From positions 1 to 8,611 of the forward strand of contig WJJW01000130.1 in NCBI GenBank assembly GCA_014729455.1: 8,611 nucleotides of DNA, read 5' to 3'. The translations under genes and the position numbers were made by a program. Origin of the DNA: Candidatus Eiseniibacteriota bacterium (GTDB lineage Bacteria; Eisenbacteria; RBG-16-71-46; CAIMUX01; VGJL01). Shown piece by piece: positions 1 to 6,197 of this stretch. Below the pieces are notes generated by a model. The model worked only from the letters and a program-made list of their open reading frames with translations. It was not told the origin of the DNA and made no database searches. Position 1 is the first letter of the stretch, and every line of letters starts with the position of its first letter.

Positions 1-265
1 GATACAGGGAGTCCAGCGATCCCCGCCTCTCGATCCGGTGAACCGCGAGACCCGCCGCGTGGAGGTCGGAGAGCAGCGGCCCCCCGTGCGAGAGCGCGAC
101 CGCGACCTCGTGCCCGCGCGCAGCCAGCCCCCGGCCGAGCCAGAGCACGTGCCGCTCCGTGCCGCCGCGACCGGCGCGGTGCAGGACCAGCAGTACGCGG
201 AGACCACCTCGTGGGCGCGGGACCTGTCGGCGGTCTCCACCGGCCCGTCTCTGGCTGGGTTCCAT
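1..265 (-). CDS. GT-B (GT4-like) glycosyltransferase, N-terminal part, cut by window edge
   Basis: The minus strand reads as an open frame from ATG at 265 to the window edge, giving 88 residues and no stop. From about residue 25 it shows the first half-domain of GT4-type glycosyltransferases: a first beta strand (RVLLVLHRAG), a glycine-rich turn followed by a helix (GRGGTERHVLWL), then LAARGHEVAVAL, and a segment around GPLLSDLHAAGLAVHRI. This is the acceptor-side Rossmann half of a GT-B enzyme. Such enzymes usually transfer a sugar from a nucleotide donor in the cytoplasm, for exopolysaccharide, LPS or another glycan; donor and acceptor cannot be told because the C-terminal donor-binding half is missing. 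The start is supported by GGGAGG at 273-278, seven bases before the ATG, and a TATACT box further up. The first 24 residues are rich in Arg and Gly and lie before the fold. It is divergent from the ABC transporter genes. Confidence is good for the fold, none for substrate. Confidence 0.8.
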   Translation of the reverse strand, partial: MEPSQRRAGGDRRQVPRPRGGLRVLLVLHRAGRGGTERHVLWLGRGLAARGHEVAVALSHGGPLLSDLHAAGLAVHRIERRGSLDSLY

Positions 266-286
266 CCGGCGTCCTCCCGGCGTCGA

Positions 287-292
287 AGTATA
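287..292 (-). promoter_or_regulatory. -10 box of the glycosyltransferase gene
   Basis: Read on the minus strand this is TATACT, five of six matches to TATAAT, about 21 bases before the ATG at 265. No good -35 hexamer lies 16-18 bases further up. If transcription starts about seven bases downstream, near 280, the mRNA would begin right at the GGGAGG ribosome binding site (273-278), so the leader would be only about 15 bases. Predicted from sequence only. Confidence 0.45.
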
Positions 293-352
293 GACGCTCG
301 ACCGGGCCGGGCGGGCCGATCCCGGCCGTGGCGAGAGGCGAACCCGAGTCGC

Positions 353-358
353 TATGAT
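353..358 (+). promoter_or_regulatory. -10 box of the ABC transporter-tyrA operon
   Basis: TATGAT, preceded by GTCGC as at the mrp promoter, lies 31 bases before the chosen ATG at 390. The only -35 candidate is a poor TGGCGA at 329-334 with an 18-base spacer. The intergenic space 266-389 between the two divergent genes holds this box, the opposite-facing box at 287-292, and GC-rich sequence with no other signal I recognise. Confidence 0.45.
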
Positions 359-389
359 TCGGTTCGACTTCGTGATGAGAGGAGGATCG

Positions 390-1289
390 ATGGAGGCGGT
401 GGCGGTCCATGCCGTGACGAAGACGTTCGGCGACGCCCGCGCGGTGGATGGGTTGAACCTGTCGGTTCCACGAGGGGCGGTCTTCGGTCTGCTGGGACCG
501 AACGGATCGGGCAAGACGACCACGATCCGGATGATCCTGCAGATCATCCTCCCGGACGAAGGCTCGATCGAGGTGCTCGGAGCACCGCTCGACGAGAAGG
601 GGAAGCAGCGGATCGGCTATCTCCCGGAGGAGCGGGGTCTCTACCGGGGAATGACCGTTGGCGATCAGCTCGTCTTCTTCGGTCAGCTCCGGGGGCTGAG
701 CGCGTCCGCGGCGCGGGACCGTAGCCACCGCTGGCTCGAGCGCTTCGACGCCGTCGACTGGTTCGGTCGAAAGGTCCAGGAGCTGTCGAAGGGGATGCAG
801 CAGAAGGTCCAGTTCATCGGGACGATCCTGCATGATCCTGATCTGGTGATCCTCGACGAGCCGTTCTCCGGTCTCGATCCGGTCAACACCCGGCTGCTGA
901 AGGACGTGATGCTCGAGCTCCGGGACCGGGGCTGCACCGTGATCTTCTCGACCCATCAGATGGAACAGGTCGAGAGGAGCTGCGATTCGATCTGCTTGAT
1001 GAACAAGGGGCGCGCGGTCGTCCAGGGAGAGGTGGCGGCGATCCGGAGGGACCACGGCGCAAACACCGTCCACGTCGAGTACGCCGGCAACCTGCCGCGC
1101 GACCGGATCGCGCCGCTCACCGAGACGCTCGACGATCACGGCCACTACGCCGAGATCCGGCTCCGCAGCGAGGAGGACGCCTCTCCCCTGCTTCGGATCC
1201 TCGTCGACTCGGTCGACGTGCGACGGTTCGAGACGAGCGAGGCGTCGATGCACGACATCTTCATCCGCCTCGTGGAGGAGAAGCGATGA
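390..1289 (+). CDS. ABC-2 type exporter, ATP-binding protein (NatA/YhaQ-like)
   Basis: This is a 299-residue ABC ATPase that would power the permease encoded directly after it. Visible motifs, numbered from ATG 390, are Walker A GPNGSGKTT at 36-44, an E-type Q-loop YLPEERGLY at 77-85, signature LSKGM at 132-136, Walker B LVILDEP at 152-158, D-loop SGLDP at 160-164 and H-loop His189. The EER variant of the Q-loop and LSKGM instead of LSGGQ are normal for the NatA/YhaQ branch, not defects. Residues from about 215 on form the C-terminal extension seen in this branch (DUF4162-like). An in-frame ATG at 354 exists but lies inside the predicted -10 box and has no ribosome binding site; ATG 390 has AGAGGAGG at 378-385. 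Relatives export sodium, drugs or peptides, and the substrate here is unknown. The stop overlaps the permease start by four bases (ATGA). Confidence 0.92.
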   Translation: MEAVAVHAVTKTFGDARAVDGLNLSVPRGAVFGLLGPNGSGKTTTIRMILQIILPDEGSIEVLGAPLDEKGKQRIGYLPEERGLYRGMTVGDQLVFFGQLRGLSASAARDRSHRWLERFDAVDWFGRKVQELSKGMQQKVQFIGTILHDPDLVILDEPFSGLDPVNTRLLKDVMLELRDRGCTVIFSTHQMEQVERSCDSICLMNKGRAVVQGEVAAIRRDHGANTVHVEYAGNLPRDRIAPLTETLDDHGHYAEIRLRSEEDASPLLRILVDSVDVRRFETSEASMHDIFIRLVEEKR

Positions 1290-2551
1290 GCCGGATCCTC
1301 ACCATCCTGCGGAGGGAGTACCGGGAGCGCGTGCGGCGGCGGTCCTTCCTGCTCGGGACGGTGCTCGTGCCCGTCTTCATTCTCGGGGTCACGTTCCTGC
1401 CGGTCTGGATCGCGAACCGCACGGGGACCGAGCCCGTCAATCTCTACGTCGTCGATCGGACCGGGAGCCTCGCCGAGGAGTTCGAGGCTTCGTTCGACGA
1501 TTCGCTTCCCGGCGGCGCCCCCCGCTTCCGATTCGATCGGGCGACCGACCCGCCGGGCGGTCCGGAGGAGATCCTGGACGACGGACTGCGTCAGTCGCTT
1601 CTCGATGAGGAGTACGACGTGTTCCTCTACATCCCCGAGAACGCGTTCTCGGGGGAGGCGGCACAGCTCTACTCGCGCGGGCTGGGCGATCTCGAGCTTG
1701 CCGGTCGCTTCCGCAGCGCGCTGGGCCGCGCTGCGATGGTCGAGCGCCTCGTCGCACGCGGTATCCCGGCCGGCGAGACCGACGAGATCTCGCGCCCGAT
1801 CCCGATCTCCGCATTCAAGCTGACCGAGGAGGGGGTCCGCGAGGGCGGCGCCGAGATCGACTGGCTGATCGGGGTCCTCTTCGGATTGATCCTCTACATG
1901 ACGATCCTGCTCTACGGCGTCAGCGTCCAGCGGAGCGTGATCGAGGAGAAGAGCTCGCGGATCGTCGAGATCCTGCTGGTGACGGTTCGTCCGTTCCAGC
2001 TCATGCTGGGGAAGATCATCGGCGTCGGAGCCGTCGGCCTGACGCAGTACGCGATCTGGTTCCTGGTGGCGTCCGCCGGGTCGGTCTACCTGCGACAGAC
2101 GAATCCCGCGATCGCCAGCGCCACCGCGCTGCCGGCCGAAACGCTCGCCTACTTCGTCGTCTACTTCATCCTCGGCTACTTCCTGTTCGCCGCGATCTAC
2201 GCCGCAGTCGGCGCGATGGTGAGCAGCGAACAGGAGGCGCAGCAGACGCAGTGGCCGGTGACGATCCTGCTGATCATCCCGATGATCCTGATGCAGCTCG
2301 TTCTGCGGAGCCCCAGCTCGACCGAGAGCGTCGTGCTCTCGCTCGTTCCGTTCTTCGCGCCCATCCTGATGGTCATCCGGATCAACATCGTCTCCCCGCC
2401 GCTCTGGCAGATCCTCGCCTCACTCGGCCTGCTGGTCCTGTCCATCCTCTTCTTCACCGCGGTGGCGGCCCGGATCTTCCGGGTCGGGATCCTCATGGTC
2501 GGCAAGCGCCCGACGCTGCCGGAGCTCCTCCGATGGATCCGGGAGAGCTGA
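1286..2551 (+). CDS. ABC-2 type transporter permease (NatB/YhaP-like)
   Basis: This 421-residue inner-membrane protein is the channel half of the exporter with the preceding ATPase. One membrane segment lies at about 21-43 after a very basic N-terminus. A large extracytoplasmic domain follows at about 45-190. A cluster of hydrophobic segments then sits near 192-213, 243-266, 287-311, 324-341, 348-367 and 373-396. The cytoplasmic coupling motif EEKSSRIVEILL (220-231) followed by PFQLMLGK is the hallmark of the NatB/YhaP ABC-2 family. The protein ends with the family's usual GILM-GKRP-LPELLRW-type tail. Start ATG 1286 has GGAGG at 1274-1278 and overlaps the ATPase stop, so translation is very likely coupled. 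Its last 19 bases overlap the start of tyrA. The family role (Na+ or drug/peptide efflux) is established for relatives; the substrate here cannot be read from sequence. Confidence 0.9.
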   Translation: MSRILTILRREYRERVRRRSFLLGTVLVPVFILGVTFLPVWIANRTGTEPVNLYVVDRTGSLAEEFEASFDDSLPGGAPRFRFDRATDPPGGPEEILDDGLRQSLLDEEYDVFLYIPENAFSGEAAQLYSRGLGDLELAGRFRSALGRAAMVERLVARGIPAGETDEISRPIPISAFKLTEEGVREGGAEIDWLIGVLFGLILYMTILLYGVSVQRSVIEEKSSRIVEILLVTVRPFQLMLGKIIGVGAVGLTQYAIWFLVASAGSVYLRQTNPAIASATALPAETLAYFVVYFILGYFLFAAIYAAVGAMVSSEQEAQQTQWPVTILLIIPMILMQLVLRSPSSTESVVLSLVPFFAPILMVIRINIVSPPLWQILASLGLLVLSILFFTAVAARIFRVGILMVGKRPTLPELLRWIRES

Positions 2552-3525
2552 ACCGGCCGGATCTGGCCGTTCTGGGGTTCGGGCGATTCGGCCGATTCGC
2601 CGCCGGACACCTGGGGACGGTCGGCGAAACGGTCGTCTTCGATCCCCGCGACCCGGGCGAGGCGGCCCGGGAGATCGGGGCCCGCGCGGTCCCGCTCGAG
2701 CAGGCGGCGCGCGCCCGGCACCTGCTGCTCTGCATGCCGATCGGGGAGCTCCGCGAACTGTTGCGGGCCCTCCGCCCGCATCTCCTCCCCCGAACGGTCC
2801 TCATCGACACCTGCAGCGTCAAGGCGGAGCCGGCCCGGATCCTGGTCGAGGAGACCCCCGACTCGATCGACCTCCTCGCGACCCACCCTCTCTTCGGACC
2901 CGACAGCGGCGGTGCGGGTCTCGCCGGACTGCGGATCGTCGTGTGTCCGTTGCGGCGAGGACGGCCCCGTCTGGCCCGGCGTTTCCTGGAGCGGCTCGGG
3001 CTGGAGGTGATCCTCTCGACGCCCGAGGAGCACGACCGGCAGATCGCCGAGACCCAGGCGCTGGTGCAGTGGATCGGCCGCGCTCTCGAGCGGGTCGGCG
3101 CCGGCCCCCGCCGGGTCGATACGGTCGGCTACCAAAGGCTCCTCGAAATCCTTACCTTTGTCTCTCGAGACTCCTGGCAGCTCTTCCGGGACATGCAACG
3201 ACGGAACCCCTACGCCGCCGCCGCCCGGCGGCGGTTCCTCGACGCGCTGCGCGAGGTGGAGGAACGATTGATGGACGGTTGGGTCGTGGTCTTCCGCGCC
3301 GCCGGGATCGCGGAGGCGGAAGTGGTCAAAGGGTACCTCGAGTCGCTCGACATTCCCGTCGATCTCGACTACGAGAGCGCGGGGAAGGTGTACGGGCTGA
3401 CGATGGACGGACTCGGAGAGGTCCGCCTCCGCGTTCCCGACGACTACGAGGAAGCCGCCCGGCTGGCGATCGCCGAGCGGCTCGGAGACGGGAACGAGGG
3501 GGGCGGGGGGGACGACGTCGCCTAG
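2533..3525 (+). CDS. tyrA: TyrA-type prephenate/arogenate dehydrogenase fused to a C-terminal DUF2007 domain
   Basis: A 330-residue protein in two parts. Residues 8-246 look like TyrA, which oxidatively decarboxylates prephenate or arogenate in tyrosine synthesis. They contain Rossmann motif GFGRFG (15-20), Asp37 after the second strand (suggesting NAD rather than NADP), CSVK (94-97), THPLFGP with His118, EEHD with His167, and a short helical C-terminal domain with DTVGYQRLLEI (196-206), DSWQLF and NPYA. That short helical domain resembles plant and cyanobacterial arogenate dehydrogenases more than E. coli TyrA, so arogenate may be the substrate (inference). Residues 249-317 match DUF2007, a small PII-like putative signalling domain: WVVVFRAAGIAEAEVVKG, then YESAGKVYGLT and GEVRLRVPDDY. 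A Gly/Asp-rich tail follows. Start ATG 2533 lies inside the permease gene with GGAG at 2521-2524. An internal Met247 has its own strong ribosome binding site. Confidence 0.88.
   Translation: MDPGELNRPDLAVLGFGRFGRFAAGHLGTVGETVVFDPRDPGEAAREIGARAVPLEQAARARHLLLCMPIGELRELLRALRPHLLPRTVLIDTCSVKAEPARILVEETPDSIDLLATHPLFGPDSGGAGLAGLRIVVCPLRRGRPRLARRFLERLGLEVILSTPEEHDRQIAETQALVQWIGRALERVGAGPRRVDTVGYQRLLEILTFVSRDSWQLFRDMQRRNPYAAAARRRFLDALREVEERLMDGWVVVFRAAGIAEAEVVKGYLESLDIPVDLDYESAGKVYGLTMDGLGEVRLRVPDDYEEAARLAIAERLGDGNEGGGGDDVA
3258..3273 (+). promoter_or_regulatory. internal ribosome binding site and in-frame ATG for a free DUF2007 domain
   Basis: Inside tyrA, GGAGG at 3258-3262 stands eight bases before an in-frame ATG at 3271 (Met247), exactly at the junction between the TyrA domain and the DUF2007 domain. 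Initiation here would give a separate 84-residue DUF2007 protein ending at the same stop (3525). The spacing and strength equal those of the true gene starts in the window. Whether it is used is inference. Confidence 0.5.
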
Positions 3526-3532
3526 CCCCCCC
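3505..3532. terminator. possible bidirectional hairpin between convergent tyrA and maeB
   Basis: Seven G (3505-3511) and seven C (3526-3532) form a perfect stem around a 14-base loop that contains the tyrA stop codon. The hairpin lies at the end of tyrA, just before the maeB stop on the other strand (3541-3543), where a shared terminator would be expected. Neither side has a T-run, so intrinsic termination is doubtful. Confidence 0.3.
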
Positions 3533-3540
3533 ACCCGTGC

Positions 3541-5808
3541 TCAACGCAACGGGTCCCCCGGCCCCAGCATGCTGTCGACGACGGCGATCGCGGTCGCGTT
3601 GACGATATCGGTGTCTTCCGACTGCGGCTGCAGCAGGTGGACCGGCTTCGACATCCCCATCAGGATCGGGCCGACGACCTCCGCCCCGCCGAGACGTTGC
3701 AGGAGCTTGTAAGAGGTGTTGGCAGAATCGAGATCCGGGAAGACCAGGACGTTCGCCTCCTGGCCGCGGAGCTTGCTGAACGGGAAGTGCCGCTCGATGA
3801 TCTCGGGAACGACCGCGGTGTCGGCCTGCATTTCCCCGTCGGCGATCAGATCCGGCTCCTTCTCCTGGAGGATCCGGAGCGCCCGCTGGATCTTGCCCGT
3901 CTGCTCGTCGGAGCTGGTTCCGAAGTTCGAGTAGGAGAGCATCGCGACGCGCGGCTTGAAGCCGAATTTCACGGCGACCTCCGCCGCCAGCCGCGCCGTT
4001 TCCGCCAGATCCTCCGCCGTCGGATCGATGTTCACGACCGGATCGGCGCAGAAGAAGACCCGGTTGCGGATCACGAGCACCTCCATGCCGCTCACTTTCC
4101 GCACCCCGTCCCGCATCTTGACGATCTGCAGGGCGGGACGGATCGTGTCCGGGTAGCGGTGGGCGATTCCGGAGACCATCCCGTCAGCGTCGCCCATGTG
4201 GACCATCATCGCGGCGAAGACGTTCGGGTTCTTCATCGCCGTGCGGGCACCGTCGATCGTGATCCCCTTGCGCTGGCGCAGGCGGAAGTACTCGTCCACG
4301 TAGGAGTCGTAGCGGGGATCGTGTTCGATGTCGACGATCTCCGTGTCCCCGATCTCCAGCTCCAGACGCTCGAACGCCGCGCGGATGAGCTTGGGTCGTC
4401 CGACCAGCATCGGCCGTGCGAGCTGCTCCTCGCGAACCATCGCGCTCGCCCGGATGATCCGGTCGTTCTCCCCCTCCGCGTAGACGATCCGTTTCCCTTG
4501 CTTCTTCGCGCGGTTGATGATGCCGCGCATGAGCTGGCGGCTGCGTCCCAGGAACGTCTCGAGGTGATCGCGGTACGCGTCGAGGTCGAGCTGTTTCTGG
4601 GCGACCCCCGTCTCCATCGCCGCGCGGGCCACGGCCACCGCCTCCCAGAGCAGGACCCGGTAGTCGAACGGCTTCGGGATCAGGTACTCGCGACCGAAGT
4701 GGAACACCTGGTCCCCGTACGCGCGCGAGACCTTGTCGGGAACGTCCTGCTTCGCCAGATTGGCCAGCGCCATGGCGGCGGCCCGCTTCATCTCCTCGTT
4801 GATCGTCGTCGCCCGGCTGTCCAGCGCGCCGCGGAAGATGAACGGGAAGCCGAGTACGTTGTTGACCTGGTTCGGGTAGTCGCTGCGCCCGGTGGCCATG
4901 ATGACGTCCTTGCGGGTCTCGACGGCGAGCGGATAGGTGATCTCCGGATCGGGATTCGCCATCGCGAAGACGATCGGATCCCGCGCCATCTTCTTCAGCC
5001 ACTCCGGATCGAGGAGGTTCGGTCCGGAGAGCCCGAGGAAGAGGTCCGCGTCGACGAGCGCCTCCTGGAGCGTGCGGGCCTTCGTGTCGGCGGCGAACTC
5101 GGCCTTGAACGGGTTCATCCCCTCCTCGCGCCCCTTGTAGAGGACCCCCTTCGAGTCGCACATGATCACGTTCTCGGGTCGGACGCCGAGCGAGATGTAG
5201 AACTTCGTGCAGGCGATCCCCGAGGCGCCCGCCCCGCTGACGACGACGCGGATCTCCTCGATTCTCTTCTTGGCGATCTCCAGGGCGTTCAGCATCGCCG
5301 CGCCGGAGATGATCGCCGTGCCGTGCTGGTCGTCGTGGAAGACCGGGATCTTGAGGGTCTTCTTGAGCGTCTCCTCGATCTCGAAGCACTCCGGCGCCTT
5401 GATATCCTCCAGGTTGATCCCGCCGAAGGTCGGCTCGAGGAGCTGGCAGGCGCGGATCACCTCCTGCGGATCCTCGGAAGCGACCTCGATGTCGAACACG
5501 TCGATGTCCGCGAATCGCTTGAAGAGCACCCCCTTGCCTTCCATGACCGGCTTGCCGGCGAGCGCCCCGATGTTCCCCAGCCCGAGAACGGCGGTGCCGT
5601 TGGTGACGACGGCGACCAGGTTCCCGCGCTGGGTGTACCGGAATGCGTCTTCCGGGTTCTTCTGGATCTCCAGACAGGGCTGGGCGACCCCCGGGGTGTA
5701 CGCGAGGGAGAGATCCCTCTGCGTGATGCACGGCTTGGTGGCGACGACCTCCAGCTTGCCGGGCCTGGCGCCGGCGTGGTAGCTGAGGGCTTCCTCTTTG
5801 AGACTCAT
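3541..5808 (-). CDS. maeB: malic enzyme with C-terminal phosphotransacetylase-like domain (MaeB type)
   Basis: A 755-residue protein, close to the usual length of about 760 for MaeB. It oxidatively decarboxylates malate to pyruvate and CO2, yielding NAD(P)H, in the cytoplasm. Visible in the malic enzyme half (about 1-425) are AYTPGVA with Tyr37, EGKGVLFKRFADID with Lys92, metal-ligand region NLEDIKAP (132-139), FHDDQHGTA (157-165), nucleotide-binding GAGASGIA (192-199), and YPNQVNNVLGFPFIFRGALD (311-330). From about 425 the phosphotransacetylase-like domain runs to the C-terminus. In MaeB relatives this domain is thought to be regulatory, sensing acetyl-CoA, rather than catalytic. The start at 5808 has AGGAGG (5818-5823) nine bases upstream and begins with the family's usual MSLKEEAL. 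The frame stays open upstream to 6090, but that stretch is Arg/Pro-rich, resembles nothing and contains the predicted promoter. NAD versus NADP use is not decided here. Confidence 0.95.
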   Translation of the reverse strand: MSLKEEALSYHAGARPGKLEVVATKPCITQRDLSLAYTPGVAQPCLEIQKNPEDAFRYTQRGNLVAVVTNGTAVLGLGNIGALAGKPVMEGKGVLFKRFADIDVFDIEVASEDPQEVIRACQLLEPTFGGINLEDIKAPECFEIEETLKKTLKIPVFHDDQHGTAIISGAAMLNALEIAKKRIEEIRVVVSGAGASGIACTKFYISLGVRPENVIMCDSKGVLYKGREEGMNPFKAEFAADTKARTLQEALVDADLFLGLSGPNLLDPEWLKKMARDPIVFAMANPDPEITYPLAVETRKDVIMATGRSDYPNQVNNVLGFPFIFRGALDSRATTINEEMKRAAAMALANLAKQDVPDKVSRAYGDQVFHFGREYLIPKPFDYRVLLWEAVAVARAAMETGVAQKQLDLDAYRDHLETFLGRSRQLMRGIINRAKKQGKRIVYAEGENDRIIRASAMVREEQLARPMLVGRPKLIRAAFERLELEIGDTEIVDIEHDPRYDSYVDEYFRLRQRKGITIDGARTAMKNPNVFAAMMVHMGDADGMVSGIAHRYPDTIRPALQIVKMRDGVRKVSGMEVLVIRNRVFFCADPVVNIDPTAEDLAETARLAAEVAVKFGFKPRVAMLSYSNFGTSSDEQTGKIQRALRILQEKEPDLIADGEMQADTAVVPEIIERHFPFSKLRGQEANVLVFPDLDSANTSYKLLQRLGGAEVVGPILMGMSKPVHLLQPQSEDTDIVNATAIAVVDSMLGPGDPLR

Positions 5809-5913
5809 TCGATCCAACCTCCTCTTTGCAGGCTGGAAGCGCTCCCGATCGGTCGTCTCGCCGGGATTCGATCCGCGGTGGGCGTGGTTGCGATCGGAGG
5901 TCCGGCGGTGGGT

Positions 5914-5927
5914 CGGATCCGGATCCG
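5914..5927. repeat. 14-bp perfect palindrome in the maeB leader
   Basis: CGGATCCGGATCCG reads the same on both strands; as RNA it could form a CGGAT/ATCCG stem with a CCGG loop. It lies about 110 bases before the maeB ATG. GGATCC-like words are frequent in this genome segment, so it could be chance. Confidence 0.35.
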
Positions 5928-6004
5928 CACGGCACCGGCGTTCCGGCCGGTCGGCCCGTGATCGCTCCGGGTGTGTCGAGGCCCGTCCGCGCTTCCCATC
6001 CCTT

Positions 6005-6021
6005 CCCCGGGCCCCCCGGGG
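6005..6021 (-). other. strong GC hairpin near the 5' end of the maeB mRNA
   Basis: Arms 6005-6011 and 6015-6021 (CCCCGGG and CCCGGGG) pair perfectly over seven bases with a three-base loop. If maeB transcription starts near 6034, the hairpin begins about 14 bases into the message. It could protect the 5' end or take part in leader-based control. It has no U-tract, so it is not a typical terminator. Confidence 0.4.
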
Positions 6022-6031
6022 CCCGTTCCTC

Positions 6032-6043
6032 AACACCCGTGTT
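6032..6043. promoter_or_regulatory. palindromic operator candidate over the maeB start site
   Basis: AACAC, two bases, GTGTT form a perfect 5+5 inverted repeat. It overlaps the predicted maeB -10 hexamer (6041-6046) and the expected transcription start near 6034, a position where a bound repressor would block RNA polymerase. The repeat is short, and no regulator gene beside it identifies a ligand. Confidence 0.35.
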
Positions 6044-6069
6044 ATACCACCGCCGCGCGACGACCGCAA
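6041..6069 (-). promoter_or_regulatory. predicted maeB promoter
   Basis: On the minus strand, -35 TTGCGG (6064-6069), a 17-base spacer and -10 TATAAC (6041-6046, five of six matches). Transcription would begin near 6034, leaving a leader of about 226 bases before the ATG at 5808. That is long for this compact segment and contains the hairpin at 6005-6021 and the palindrome at 5914-5927. I recognise no known riboswitch in it. Confidence 0.55.
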
Positions 6070-6093
6070 TCGCCGGAGAGCGCGGCCCACCGC

Positions 6094-6121
6094 TTGGCGC
6101 GCCGCGCAACGTCGCTATACT
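6094..6121 (+). promoter_or_regulatory. predicted mrp-trmB promoter
   Basis: -35 TTGGCG (6094-6099), a 16-base spacer and -10 TATACT (6116-6121). Transcription would begin near 6128, giving a leader of about 70 bases. Its -35 lies only 24 bases from the -35 of the divergent maeB promoter, so the two share the control region. Confidence 0.55.
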
Positions 6122-6197
6122 CGGGGGTCCGCCCTCCCGCGCCGGAACGAGCCCGCGCGATGAAGGGCGGCCTCGAACGCGTGAGGAAGGAGGAGGA

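Noticed and set aside
38..724. 228-codon plus-strand open frame at the left edge
   Set aside because: It runs antisense to the glycosyltransferase and out of frame through the ABC ATPase. Its product is low-complexity and Arg-rich.
2197..3534. 445-codon open frame antisense to natB and tyrA
   Set aside because: It lies opposite real coding sequence with intact family motifs, and its product shows no recognisable fold.
3637..5961. 774-codon open frame on the plus strand, antisense to maeB
   Set aside because: It mirrors the codon pattern of a clearly real malic enzyme in GC-rich DNA. The translation is a low-complexity mix rich in Arg, Asp, Leu and Val, matches no family and has no ribosome binding site.
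5809..6090. N-terminal extension of maeB through the open frame up to 6090
   Set aside because: The extension is Arg/Pro-rich and unlike malic enzymes, it contains the predicted promoter, and ATG 5808 has an ideal ribosome binding site and the normal family start.
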